Shown here piece after piece: positions 47,731 to 61,756 of a stretch of 64,000 nucleotides of DNA; the stretch's first letter is position 1; every line of letters begins with the position of its first letter. This stretch comes from Amaranthus tricolor (taxonomy: Eukaryota > Streptophyta > Magnoliopsida > Caryophyllales > Amaranthaceae). A model generated the notes under the pieces. The model searched no databases, was not told where the DNA came from, and saw only the letters and a list, made by a program, of their open reading frames with translations. The stretch is from NCBI RefSeq assembly GCF_026212465.1, contig NC_080051.1, positions 22,208,727 to 22,272,726 of the forward strand, written 5' to 3'. Both the position numbers and the translations under genes were made by a program.

Positions 47731-49653
47731 TTTTATTGCTTATAAGTTTTTTGATAATTTACTTACTTGAAACAAGTAAGATTTTTATAATCAAGTATTG
47801 CGATTTTGCTACAGTAGTTTGCTCTCTTAGTTATAAGGCTAAGGAGCAGTAGGCACACGACACACCATTGTAGAGAATTGAATGAGACACAAAGACAAGT
47901 TATAATCCATCCTAAGAAATTTAAATGCAACATTTAATTTTAAATTTTAAATTTCTCTTTCATTTAAACTCATGTCATAATCTTAGTATATTAATTTTTC
48001 TCTTCTTCATTCAATAATCATAAGAAAAATACAAATTCAGTTGATAATAAATAAATAAAATATCTAAAAATTAAAATGATATAAAATTAAAAATTTTTAA
48101 AAATAAATGAAAACCTTTTAAAACAAGTTCATATTTTCATTTTTTTAATTAAATTTGGTTTTGGAGGCATTCATTATGAAAGCATTTCATAATGTTTCTA
48201 GAATAAATAGAGATGGAGAATAATATATAGTTATTCTATGTACTTGTGATGTGAGTGAGGCCCTCATAGTCTACGCCCATTGATCGATGGTATAGCTATT
48301 AGCTGGGATTGGCCCCACAAGACGTTAGTGCGTTAAAAAAAGTGACATTTTATGGAATGGGGCACGTGCCTCTATACCAGAACTCGGTGCTTTGTTGAAA
48401 AAAAAAAAAAAAAAAGAAAAAAAAAGCAAGAATTGCTCCTCCCCCCGAATTTTCTTAACTCCGAGTTTGACAATTTGGTTGATATTAAAGTTATTTTTGG
48501 AGATGGATATAGATCTTGGATCATAAAAGCTTGTTTAATTGGAAGAAAATAAATGAAAAGATTTAAAGAGAAAGGAGATCCTCTTGATTGATTAACAAAA
48601 ATAAAGGAAAAAAATTTAAAGAGAAGTCTCTTTATTTTATTAACATTTAAATATTTTTATATAGGAAAAATTTAGAAAGAAAATATCATTTCTTTTCTTT
48701 TACATCTCTTTTCTTCCTCTACAAACAATAAAGTTTTTTTTTTTCTCTTTTTTTCTCCCCTTCCTTTTCCTTCCCCTCTCCTCCATCTTTCCTTTCTTTT
48801 TTCTTCTAATTTGCTATTCAAACATAATGTAAGGGTATAGTTCTGATTTAATTCTAATTTAAGGATCTGAGTCTATACGTTTGAGACTCAAATCCAACCC
48901 AGATCCAACTTATGAACCCATTTACATCTTTTTTTTCAAAATTATATATTAGCTATCATGTGTATTTAATTATTTGATTTAAAACTTTGTTATAATTTGA
49001 AACATTATATTATTTGGAACTTTATCAGTTCATGTAATTTGAAATATTATCGTTGTATCTATACCTTAAAAATCAAAATGAATATTTAGTTTTTAAAACT
49101 CTAATGTTGAAAAGCTTCATATATTTAGAAGATTATTGTTAGTTGAAAATATTTAAATAATTTTATACAAATGGACGAAAATTATATACTAATATATATT
49201 TTTAAAAAATTTTAGAAAATTTTTTTTTAGGATCCAGATCCAGATACTAAACCCGCCAGACCATAAGGGTCTGGGTCTAAGTCTGAATCCACAATTTTCA
49301 GATTATATGGATCTGGATCTAGATTTAGGTCTAGCTAGACTCGATTCAGATTCGACCTATGCCCATCTCTAGTTATTCTTCTTTTTCATGATTCAACATC
49401 AAATTAAAATTATAATAAAAAATATACCCATTAACAAATAAATAAAGAGATTGAATGTGTGAATAAAATAAAATGAGTTAGAAGATAATATTAAAAGAAA
49501 ATCTGGCAATCGTATTACTATACTTATGTAATATTAGGAGTTTTTATTTTTTATTTTTATTTTTTTTATAAGATATGGGAGCTTACTATTTATAAAATTA
49601 CAATTTTCCTTACTTTTTATCATGTGGTCGCATATGATTTCTTTCAGCTCGTT
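47731..49653. other. Intergenic; possible foldback MITE at 48528-48832
   Basis: 48528-48832 runs from TTGTTTAATTGGAAGAAAAT (purine-rich) to a pyrimidine-rich half ending TATTCAAACATAATG, like 24706-25008. A poly-A tract lies at 48400-48425. Around 49230-49360 there are palindromic GATCCAGATCC/GGATCTGGATC motifs. No gene. Confidence 0.4.
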
Positions 49654-49900
49654 TTATGTAAGACCGTCTCACCATGAGACGGACTCATATAATTAGCCTA
49701 TATCTTTAATTGAATCTTTTTAGATCGTAAGTGATTGTTAAGGTTATAAGTAATCACTCTAAGACTATAAAAAGTGAATATTTTAAAATTGTAAGTGATT
49801 ATTTTAACGTTATAAGTGACTACTTTGAGATAAAAAGTAAATATTGGACCAGTCCAATAGAGATGGTCTCACCATTATTACACCGTCTCATTTAAAAATT
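49654..49900. mobile_element. Foldback MITE with AGACCGTCTCACCATGAGAC end
   Basis: The left end includes GTAAGACCGTCTCACC and the right end ATGGTCTCACCATTATTAC, then ACCGTCTCATTT. Between them the word GTAAGTGATTATTTT recurs about four times. A relative lies at 11480-11660. Confidence 0.55.
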
Positions 49901-50315
49901 AGTGATTTTCTTTTCTTTTTTCTTAAAATTAGTGCATCACAAAATAAGACATTTCATTAGAATAGAAAGAATTAAAATATTTAAATATACTTATACATTA
50001 AATGCATTAAGTCTTATATAAAAATTCAAAAATTTTAATATCTAAGTGCTACAAAATTCTAACAGAGCATTAAAATAAAAATTACCATAGTAATAAAAAT
50101 AAAAAAAATCAGTAAATATTAGTTAAACACAATTATGTAATTAAGAAGAAAAAAAAAATCTTTTCCTACCTTTTGAGTTTTTTTGAAAATATATTTTTTT
50201 GAATTTGAGTTTTTGTACGGATTCTCACAATGAGACAGTCTTATGTAAAATTTGCTCAATTAATACTACTAATTTTGAAGAGATCAACTATAGAAATATA
50301 GACTAAAAGTATACG

Positions 50316-50956
<641 letters not shown>

Positions 50957-51419
50957 ATTGAAATGTATAAACTCTTTTTATGATAAGACGACTTTAAAAA
51001 CCCGGGTTTGTACTTTTCACTTATGTTACCGAAGATCAGATTTTTGTTTACATATTTAGACCCATTTTTGGGCCCATATGTTATAAAATCCTCGTCTAAA
51101 TAGAAAATGCTAAATGGGCCCATTTTCGGTTTCAGATGAAGCTTCCTCCTCGCCTTACAATTTGATGACACCCGTTCGTAAGGTCAATTTAAGGGAAACT
51201 AGCAAACTACATGCTCTATGCGAATTGTAAGGTAAATCATACACTTTTTTTAAAGTTAGGTTCGGATGTTAATTTAGTATATTAATTGTTTAACAAATAA
51301 ACTATATAATTTCTTTACATAATTGGAAATTAGTATTCACTTTAAACATATGTTATAATCAAATACTCTTATTACTTTAATTTTATTGAAATTTATTCTT
51401 ATTGAATTAAGCGTCAAAT

Positions 51420-51960
51420 CTCCTAGTCATGAAGATGAAATTGATCACATTATTGAACATGTTATGTTATGTGCGTTGGAGAAGGAGGATGCGGAAGAGA
51501 TGAGCTGTGAAGAATTGAGATTTTGATTACTACATGATTAGTGATCAATGTGGAACAAATGAAGTGCTTTGGGCAAAGCATAGAAAGCTTTAATCATGAA
51601 TATAAGAGGCTTCACTAAGGTGCTAAAGCATGGCTTGAACGAGACAAGTCATGAAGAAAGGTTGCCATGAATGAGGCAAGTAGAAACAACAAATAGTGTT
51701 GAGCAGCTGAAGCTACTCGTTCGAGCAGGCTTGTCAAAAGCGAGCAGTAAATTGAGAAGTCAAATGCTTGTTTGAGTAGCATTTCATTAGCTCAACAGTC
51801 AATTTATCCGTTTTGTTTCTCTTTAAGGGTGTAATGCGAGTTAATAAAAGCTATGAGTTATTGTAATATTATTGCTATTTTAGAGTCTTGTACGCTCTAT
51901 TTAAAGGGTTTAGATCTTCATTAGAAATCAATATATCAACTTATTTTGAATTATAGTTTT
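51420..51960 (+). other. LTR-like remnant
   Basis: Mixed-composition sequence with CAGCTGAAGCTACTCG and CGAGCAGGCTTG words. A TATA-like CTCTATTTAAAGGG lies at about 51894, followed by TTCATTAGAAATCAATATATC, typical of LTR transcript starts. No paired LTR, terminal CA or target duplication was found. Confidence 0.35.
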
Positions 51961-52051
51961 TCTAAGCTAATGGATTCTAATACTTATTATTTTTCTTACC
52001 AAACACTAATATTTTGCACATCAAGTCACATATATCTTTTTCAAATTTATC

Positions 52052-52320
52052 TTATGAGCAATTATATTACTACTTGTTTAATAAAAAAGGAACTAATAAA
52101 ATCTAATAAAATTCTAAATATTTATGTACTTAATTTTATGAAATATGCTTAAGCAACCTAAATAAAAGAGATGTTGTATCTCCCTTATAAGTGCAAAAGA
52201 GATTCATAACTTCATACTAACACCAATAGTGATTATAACATAATGTATTTTTAATGGGATATATTTAGGGACATTTAAATTTAATTTTATTTTATGAGCA
52301 ATTATATTACTACTTGTTTA
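52052..52320. repeat. Direct repeat of 29 bp spaced 240 bp
   Basis: TTATGAGCAATTATATTACT, continuing ACTTGTTTA, occurs at 52052-52080 and 52292-52320 without change. The second copy lies within the CACTA-like MITE and interrupts its similarity to relatives, so it is probably filler copied from the first site. Confidence 0.8.
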
Positions 52321-52910
52321 TATAGTGGATTTAGTGACATTTATTAGACACTTTAACAGTATAATAAAAAATCATACTAAAGCTTTTCGCGACATAGGAT
52401 CTGGTGACATTTTCATAAATGCCACTATGGACTATAGTAACAATTACATACTCCCTCCGTTCTTTTATGATCTTCCACTTTGGGTTTTTCACACATATTA
52501 AGAAAGATAGAATTTTTGGGTTATAGTGGGTATTATTTTAATTAAATAGTAGTGTGAAGTAATGATTGTATTGAAAGTATGAGAGATAAAATAATTATAA
52601 ATAAAACTAAATGAAAAAAAAATTCTGATTTTATTAATGAAGAGAGAGAACTTTACATTTTGGAGGGAAACTAACAAACTTTCCAAATTAAGAAAGTTTG
52701 GAGCTTCCAGCAACAGCAACCATTAGGGGAAATTCAGCCCTCCATACAAAAAAAAAAAACAAAAGAGTCTTGTATTGGGCATTCTATAATTACATGGATT
52801 GACATTAATTTTTCCTCAAATCTGAAATTACAAGCTTGTAATAAAAAAAAATGACTTTACATATTCCTAATCACACTATATTAACAGTCCACAAAAAAGT
52901 AAAACAAAAT

Positions 52911-53140
52911 CAGTAGCCAAAACTTGTTCAAACAGCTGAAAATCAGTAGCCAAAATTCTTCAAACAACTTACAAAAATGAGTAGCCAAAACTTGTTCAAA
53001 TAGCTTAAATCAGTAGCCGAAATTCTTCAAACAACTTACAAAAATCAGTAACCAAAACTTGTTCAAACAGCTCAAAATCAGTAGCCAAAATTCTTCAAAC
53101 AGCTTAAAAAATCAGTAGCAAAAAATTCTTCAAACAGCTT
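52911..53140 (+). repeat. Tandem repeats in the MLE transposase leader
   Basis: Seven units of about 33-37 bp begin CAGTAGCCAAAA and alternate between an ACTTGTTCAAACAGCT form and an ATTCTTCAAACAACTT form. The array ends about 30 bp before the transposase ATG. Confidence 0.85.
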
Positions 53141-53173
53141 ACAAAAATTCTTCAATCGCATCATTAGCCTTCA

Positions 53174-54694
53174 ATGGCTTCAGGAAGTGAAGATGAGCAA
53201 CAGGGGGCTTGGTACTTTGGATCGAATTCATACGTTCCAAAGTCCAGTTCTGAATCAGAAGAAGAGCCACAGAATATGGAAGAAATAGGACCACATCAAC
53301 AAAATCAGCATAAGCCAAGACTCATGAATGAGTTAAGGCAACTTATTTTCCAAGACATGTTGTCACTAAAAGTTAGTGACTTACTTCCTCATGGTACATT
53401 CAAACGCATAGCTCAAAAATACGGCTACACACATAGAACAATCCGAGATTTATGGAAATGAGCAATACAAACCAAGGAAGCAAACAAACCATACATTGTG
53501 GAATCCAAGTTCAAAAATTGTGGAAAAAAAAGAGTGGTCGTACCACCAAACTTACTTGAGTCTAGACCCATTGGCGAACACACTTGCATTAGAGATGTTG
53601 CAACATGTTTGGATTTGGCACCGTCAACGGTGTGGAGGCTGATAAAAAGAGGCGAGATAAAGACTCATTCAAATCCACTACACTCGGCTTTAACTGATGC
53701 CAACAAAATAAGGGGGGTGGAGTGGATTTTGAGCCTTATCCAAGAAGATACCATTCAAAGACACCCGATTTACAAAGTAATGTATGATTATATTCACATT
53801 GACGAGAAGTGGTTTTATTTAACCAAAAAAATGCAAAGAGTTTATTTAGCACACAAAGAAAAGGTCCCATATAGGGCAACGAAGTCATCAAAGTTCATAC
53901 CTAAGGCCATGTTCTTAGGGATCGTTGCTAGGCCTAGATGGAATCGTTTTGGTCAATGTACGTTTGATGGGAAAATTAGAATTTTCCCTTTTATCAATAT
54001 GGTGGCAGCACAAAGAGATTCAAAGAATCGACCAAGGGGTTCAATAGAAATTAAACCAACCGAATCAGTTAATCAAGAAGTTTATAGGAGTATGCTCATA
54101 CAACAATTGATTCTGACTATACTAAGAAAATGGCCAAGTGAAGGACCTTCCATTATTTTTATTCAACAAGATAATGCAAGGGTTCATATTATAAACGATG
54201 ATCTAATATGGCAACAACACAATAGGCAAGGGGGTTTAACTTTCATTCTTACTCAACAACCTCCAAATAGTTCGGATAGTAATATTCTAGACTTGGGTTT
54301 CTTTAGGAGCATACAATCACTTATGCATAAAAAGATGCCCAAAAACATTACAGAATTAATCACAGCAGTTGAGGATGCATTCGGAGAGTTACATCCATAG
54401 ACCTTAACTAATGTGTGGATCTCATTACAACACCATTTAAATGAGATTTTAAAAATTAAGGGGTCTAATGACTACATACAACCACACTTTGGAAAGAAGG
54501 TTGAAGAAGACAATGGCAGGTTAAGGATTCAAGTGAGAATCCCAACACAATTGGTTAGAGAAGCTGTAGCTTTTCTTAACCCAAACAGGGATCAGCAACA
54601 AACACAAGCATTAACAAAAAATGAGGATGCTGCAAAAGCAACAGAGATCATTCAAGAAGTTTACGATCAGGCAGTTGAAGAAACTCAAGGATGA
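53174..54694 (+). pseudogene. Mariner-like transposase, DD39D, with two in-frame stops
   Basis: A 507-codon frame that is continuous except for TGA at 53459-53461 and TAG at 54398-54400. Both sites are explained by single C-to-T changes of Arg (CGA) and Gln (CAG) codons. The N-terminal part is acidic, followed by two helix-turn-helix stretches (HGTFKRIAQKYGYTHRTI and TCIRDVATCLDLAPSTVW) for TIR binding. The catalytic core follows with IHIDEKWF, IIFIQQDNARVH and, after 39 intervening residues, the third Asp in NILDLGFF. This D-D-39-D spacing is the signature of plant mariner transposases. No frameshift was found. As it stands the longest intact piece is 300 aa, holding the catalytic core but not the first HTH, so the gene is called broken. 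Confidence 0.92.
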
Positions 54695-55308
54695 CAAACA
54701 TCAAAGCCCCTCAGTTTATTTTGTTCAAATCATCATTAAAATTGTAGCTTTAAAAACTTAGGAGCAACAATTTGTTAATCACAACCAATGTTAATGATTA
54801 GAAGTCACTTCATTATTTTACATAATTTCAGAAAAAAAAGCCCCCTGATTCTTCATAGAGGTTATGAAACCTCTCAGATTACAATTTATCATCAACAAAT
54901 GAAGTAACTAAACATGCTAAAAAATCAAGTGATGGGTTATGGTTTACCAAATGCCACTCAACCAAGTAATCAAAGTAAATTTTTCAGAATTTAGAGGTTC
55001 AACAATTTGACATCACAGGGGCTTGTACACATAAAACCAGCAACAAACATCAACCCTAAAACCAGCAACATAATACCAACAGTAGAACGAAAAAAATCCC
55101 AAATAAACCAGAAGAACACAATATCAACAACAACACATAAAAAACAAATGAAAAAACAAACATCAAACATAAATACAAGATCATCATAATCCAGCATCAA
55201 ACGACAACAGATAAAACCAGCTCCAATTTTTCAAATTTAATTAACAAAAAAAAATGAAAAATCAGAACAACCTTACAATCATTAAGCACGTTTTTTGGGG
55301 TTCAATTT
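54695..55308. other. MLE internal non-coding region
   Basis: It lies between the convergent transposase and minus-strand ORF. The word AGCCCCCTG (or its complement) occurs near 54840 and 55655, and near the transposase start at 53199. A hydrophobic frame on the minus strand at 54991-55200 is low-complexity and is not called. Confidence 0.4.
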
Positions 55309-55608
55309 TTACCTAGACGCAATAACATCTTCAGGAGTGTCAGGGACAACCAAATTGATGTCATCTTCTTCGAGTACCTTTTCAACAATAGGAGAAGTTG
55401 GTGGAGATTCATGATACATAGATGTGGCATCATCTTCAAGTACCTTTTGATATGCCTCAAGATGTTTTTTTGACCACCTCAAAATTTCATTGGTGTAGGA
55501 ATGGGAACGACCATTGAGGGAACAAGAACACAACTCACCATAATCGCATAGACCGTCATAAAGATATGAAGGAATTGTGGAGTCACTCTTAGATTCGTTG
55601 TTTTTCAT
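55309..55608 (-). CDS. Second ORF inside the MLE, unknown function
   Basis: A 99-codon frame on the strand opposite to the transposase, starting about 460 bp inside the right TIR. It reads MKNNESKSDSTIPSYLYDGL, with Cys-bearing CDYGELCSCS, a basic middle (RWSKKHLEAY) and an acidic tail with SPPTSPIVEKVLEEDD and VPDTPEDV. I recognise no domain. The C-x-Y-G-x-x-C cluster is weakly reminiscent of GRF-type zinc motifs, but incomplete. The stop lies inside AG/GTAAAA, so the frame may be a first exon. It could be a captured host fragment, an accessory protein of the element, or chance. Codon use is not AT-extreme and it opens with a good ATG, which favours past coding. Confidence 0.45.
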   Translation of the reverse strand: MKNNESKSDSTIPSYLYDGLCDYGELCSCSLNGRSHSYTNEILRWSKKHLEAYQKVLEDDATSMYHESPPTSPIVEKVLEEDDINLVVPDTPEDVIASR

Positions 55609-56225
55609 TGCAAATACTTAAAGGTTCAACAAGATGTTAATGGCGGATTCAAGAACAGGGGGCTTTAAATTTCGAACCTTTGCCAAAACAAACGAAACGA
55701 ACCTCAAAATGATGAGAATAAACCGATCTACATTTTAATGCAGTTAAAATGTACTAAAAATGAAGAACACACAGGGGGGGAAAAGCCATGAAAATGGTGT
55801 TCATGAAGAGAGAGAAATGACCTTTTAAGAGGAGGAGGAAAAAATGACCGTTCATGAAGGCAGTAGGCGTGATAATGAAAAATGCAAAGCCTAAGAAGGA
55901 GTAATAAATGTATCCGGATGATTCCAGGTACATTAAAAGAAAAGGGGGGGTTTTAAGGGGTAAAAGTGGGATAAAAATTTTCTAAAAATAGAAAGTATTC
56001 TAAAGTGAAAGAACTTATGAAACTACCCGTTATAGTAAGGTGGAAGAACTTAAAAAGAACGAAGGGAGTATGTCTCTAAAGGTCAAATAAAGTGTTACAT
56101 ACTAAATCACTTTATAATGAAACTGAAAATAAAAACCAATAATTATTACACTAAAAATATTAATTAGGGACATTTTTTTAATGTCACTAAATCTTATTTC
56201 ACGAAAAGTTAATTTTGTTGTAGTG

Positions 56226-58311
<2,086 letters not shown>

Positions 58312-58562
58312 CCTTTTCTGTTCTATTATACTTACTACATTTGACTTTTTACGTAATTCAATGTGTTATTTTGCTTCTTTAAATTATACACGTTTAAAAA
58401 TTATAAAAAATTCATATTATGAAAGTATGTGATTAGAAGATTCAAAGAAAATCACACTTCATTATATTTTTACTTACATATTAGATGCAATATAAAAAAT
58501 AAAATTAAACGATAAATAGTGCCTAAAATCAATATATAGCAAATATTTCAAAATAGAGAAAA
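58312..58562. mobile_element. Stowaway-type MITE, 251 bp
   Basis: It starts CCTTTTCTGTTCTATTATAC and ends AATATTTCAAAATAGAGAAA, with TA on both sides. It is related to the copy at 17371-17601 (CTATTATACTTACTACATTTG-like start). Confidence 0.55.
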
Positions 58563-61027
58563 TACATCATGTTTGGGCCCACACATGACTTTACGTCATA
58601 CCTACAAAGACGTAAGTCATGTAGAGTCCCCGGTTTTGGTTTTGTCATTCCATAAATTTGTAATGGGAATAATTTTATGTATTGAGTCATGACATAATAG
58701 AATTATTTCGGGTGAAATTTAGTTTTAAATTTATTAAATGGGAAAAATAATGTTTATTGTATGCCTCGGTGGAAACATTCATGTGTTTAAGTACAGAGCT
58801 GTCCAATCTAATTCCATAAAGTTGAATGCAATGGAATATGGTTAAAGGTGGTTGAAGATGGTTAAAAGGGGTTGAAGATCTTCAAATGAACCTACAAAAT
58901 AAACAAAAGTTACTAACCCGGAGGCGGCATCTTAAAAATCACTTTCAATGCTTAAGTCAAATGGAGGTTGAATGTGAATATGAAAATGAAATTAATTAGA
59001 GATCATAGAGGAAAACTTATTTCATTAGGATCTTTTGTGAGTACTTATAGTAGTTGGATTTGTACTGATAATGAAATTTATTGGATCAACTTTATGACTG
59101 ATAATTGATAAAATAGACTGATACGTAACCTGAAATTAGGCTTAAATGTGTCATTGACTCTCTTTGACTTGAACTTGACCAAATCATCGGCTTTTTTTTG
59201 ACTAAGCTAACAGACCCAGTAATAAATGGGACTTTGGGCCCAAAACAAGAACTTTGTTTGCTTATAAGTAAAGGGTAATGATATTTACATCCCCAAATTC
59301 TCTTTATTATTAATAATTTAAAATTTTTAAAAGAATTTAATTTAAAAATTGAAAAACAATTAATGTTTTATATAATTACTTTAACTTTTCGAGAAAGAAT
59401 AAAGGATAAAATAATTAAATATTATTAAATGTTTATATTTTCAAATTAAAAATAATATTAAATTATATAAATTGACTGAATATATCATTTTCCATATATA
59501 AAAAATTTCAAATTTATATGTGAATTTTAACCATTTTGCCAGATTTATGTTGATCTGGTTTCTTATTTGATTTGGATATTTACAAAGTTTTTGCATTGAT
59601 CAAATCCAATATAATCTAACTTAGTAATTGTGTTTTAAAATTGGAAGTGAACTTGGCCGGTTTCAATTAAGTAACGAAACCTGAGTGAAAAATTAAGTGG
59701 ACATAAATTTAGACATTAAACTTAGCAAAGTACAATAAAGACAAATGTTTAATCTCTTGAGTATTCGTTATTATTATATACTTCATTACTTACATGAAAA
59801 GAAAGTTAAAAGTCACCAAACAGTTTTTGTTATTGCATTATTTATTTATTACAGTGGCGGACCTAAGATTTAAAATATAGGAATGATTTAAAATATAGGA
59901 ATGCGAGTTTAATTAAAGCGTTTTGATTCTTATTAACAAGTAAAACAAACTTTAAAAACAACATATATAAAGTAAAACGTAGACAAAACTTAACTGACTT
60001 GTTACAAGAATTAACAATAGAACATTTCTTGATGATTTTTAATTTTATTCATGAATAATCAATGAAATCATACACAAATATAAATACAAATTGTAATTCT
60101 AAATTGAAATTATCATAATTTTAAGCAAATAAAATTGAAATTATCATAATTTAAAGCAAATAAAAGTGAAATTGTCATAATTTTAAGCAAATCTAAATTC
60201 TAATTCATGAACAAATATTACCCAAACCATACACAAATAAAATTGAAATTATCATAATTTATAGCAAATTATAACCAAATCAAATCATACTCAAATTGAC
60301 AATATACAAAACTTTATTAAGGAAACTGAGTCGAAAACTAGAAGAATTAAGAAAACTGAATAATCATTAATTTTCTTCCTTTAATAGTCATTAATTGTAA
60401 CTGCTCTCATAAAGCATAATTTACGTTCAAGCAATAAATTATTATTAGTTAATTTTGTGGCTTAGTGATATTGAAGTGGGATTAATTATTCACATCCATC
60501 AAGTCACGAGATCGAGCCCTAAGAATAACTTTTTTGGAATTTTTTTAATGGGGTTGCATCATCACCTTAACTAGGTCCACTTATGAATTGTATATCAATT
60601 ATATGTTTTCATATGTTCTTCTCAAATAGAATTTATGAATTTAGTGTCAAATTTTTGACTATAAATTCTCATCGATCTATACGAAAAAACATATTCATGT
60701 GGGATCTTAATAAATTCGTCTTAATATATATTTTCTAAATATTAACTTTTTAGAATTTTTAAAAGCTTACGATTAAAATAATTTATGTGAAAAAAATAAA
60801 TAGGAAGAAGATATGAAAATAGATTACTATATAAGATTTGTAATGTTAGTATGCTGCAATTACTTTGTTACATTATTTACAATTACGTTAAATTTGAGCA
60901 AAGAAAATTGTCATTTAGAAATGAGGATTAAAAGCTGCTCAAGTGAATATATACACGTCTTAACATGAAAATTGAATTTTATTTTAACTAAAAAAACATT
61001 ACTTTTATAAAAAAGTTTTAAATTTAA
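58563..61027. other. Intergenic; short tandem repeat 60095-60270, Stowaway remnant 60630-60800
   Basis: About four copies of a 33-bp unit (AAATTGAAATTATCATAATT, then TTAAGCAAAT) lie at 60095-60270. A degraded Stowaway interior (CATGTGGGATCTTAATAAATTC) lies near 60690. A hAT-like start, CAGTGGCGGACCTAAG, lies at 59855. No gene. Confidence 0.5.
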
Positions 61028-61756
61028 GGAAAAATTACCTAGAATAATTCAACCTTTATTCAATTTTCTTACAATAATTCCAACTATTAATCATGAATAA
61101 TTCGAATTTTGAGAAAAATTTGTCAAGAGAATAACACAATGACCCGCAATCTCTTATAGCAGGTAATTTTTTTTGAAAAAAAAAGTTAAACTAAAATTAA
61201 ATTAGAAAAAATAAAAGAAACTAAAAAAGAATTGAAAAGATAACTACCCAACCACTTCCCCACCGCCACCCCCTCCTCCACCACATCTTCTTTCCCTTCC
61301 CCTCCCAAACTTCCACCACTCCAACACATCTCCCTGCTCCTTCCAACCTGCCACCACCCTGTCCCCTCTCTAACAGCCATTACCCACAACCACTCATTTG
61401 CACCTACCCAACAACCTTAATTTAAAAATTGTAGTGGTTGTGCTTAGACTACACCGGAACTAAAGTCGGAGGCTAGTGGGGAAGGAAGGGTGGTAGTAGA
61501 GTGGGGGAAGGAAGGTAACTAACAGACATGGGAGGAGGGTAATTAGCAGGTATGTTAAATTTTTTTTAATTTTTTTTTAATTTTTGTTATTTTATTTTAA
61601 TTTTTTTGTTGATTTATGTACGAAAACTAGTTAGAAGTTGCATAACAACATTTTTAGGCAAATGACCTAATAATTTAAATTATTCATAATTAATTAATAA
61701 TTGAAATTATTATAAAAAAATCAAATAAATATTAAATTATTCTAAGTAAATTCTCC
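61028..61756. mobile_element. Mutator-type MITE (GGAAAAATTACC family), 729 bp
   Basis: It starts GGAAAAATTACCTAGAATAA and ends TATTCTAAGTAAATTCTCC. The flanking 9-mers TAAATTTAA and AAAATTTAA agree at 8 of 9. The middle carries a C-rich/G-rich segment (61245-61545) not present in other copies, with CCACCGCCACCCCCTCC-type sequence. This segment may be captured DNA. The minus-strand frame in it is low-complexity. Confidence 0.8.

Larger units (their letters stand above)
52451..56068 (+). mobile_element. Plant mariner-like element (MLE), 3618 bp
   Basis: The left end CTCCCTCCGTTCTTTTATG, then ATCTTCCAC, is matched by the inverted right end GTGGAAGAACTT...GAACGAAGGGAG, an imperfect TIR of about 30 bp. 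TA flanks both sides (52449-52450 and 56069-56070). It encodes a DD39D transposase with two stop codons (53174-54694) and a second minus-strand ORF (55309-55608). The size is normal for a full-length plant MLE. It is probably immobile now unless read-through or trans supply occurs. Confidence 0.92.
52221..56225. mobile_element. CACTA-like MITE interrupted by the mariner-like element
   Basis: Left part 52221-52450 and right part 56069-56225 together follow the element at 33767-34164 (AAATCATACTAAAGCTTTTCG, ACTATAGTAACAATTA, then AATAAAGTGTTACATACTAA and TTTTGTTGTAGTG). The mariner-like element entered at a TA in the middle. The left terminus is decayed. Confidence 0.6.

Noticed and set aside
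54991..55200. 69-codon hydrophobic minus-strand frame within the mariner element
   Set aside because: It is low-complexity Phe/Val/Leu from T-rich DNA; it could be intronic to the ORF at 55309 but is not itself convincing.
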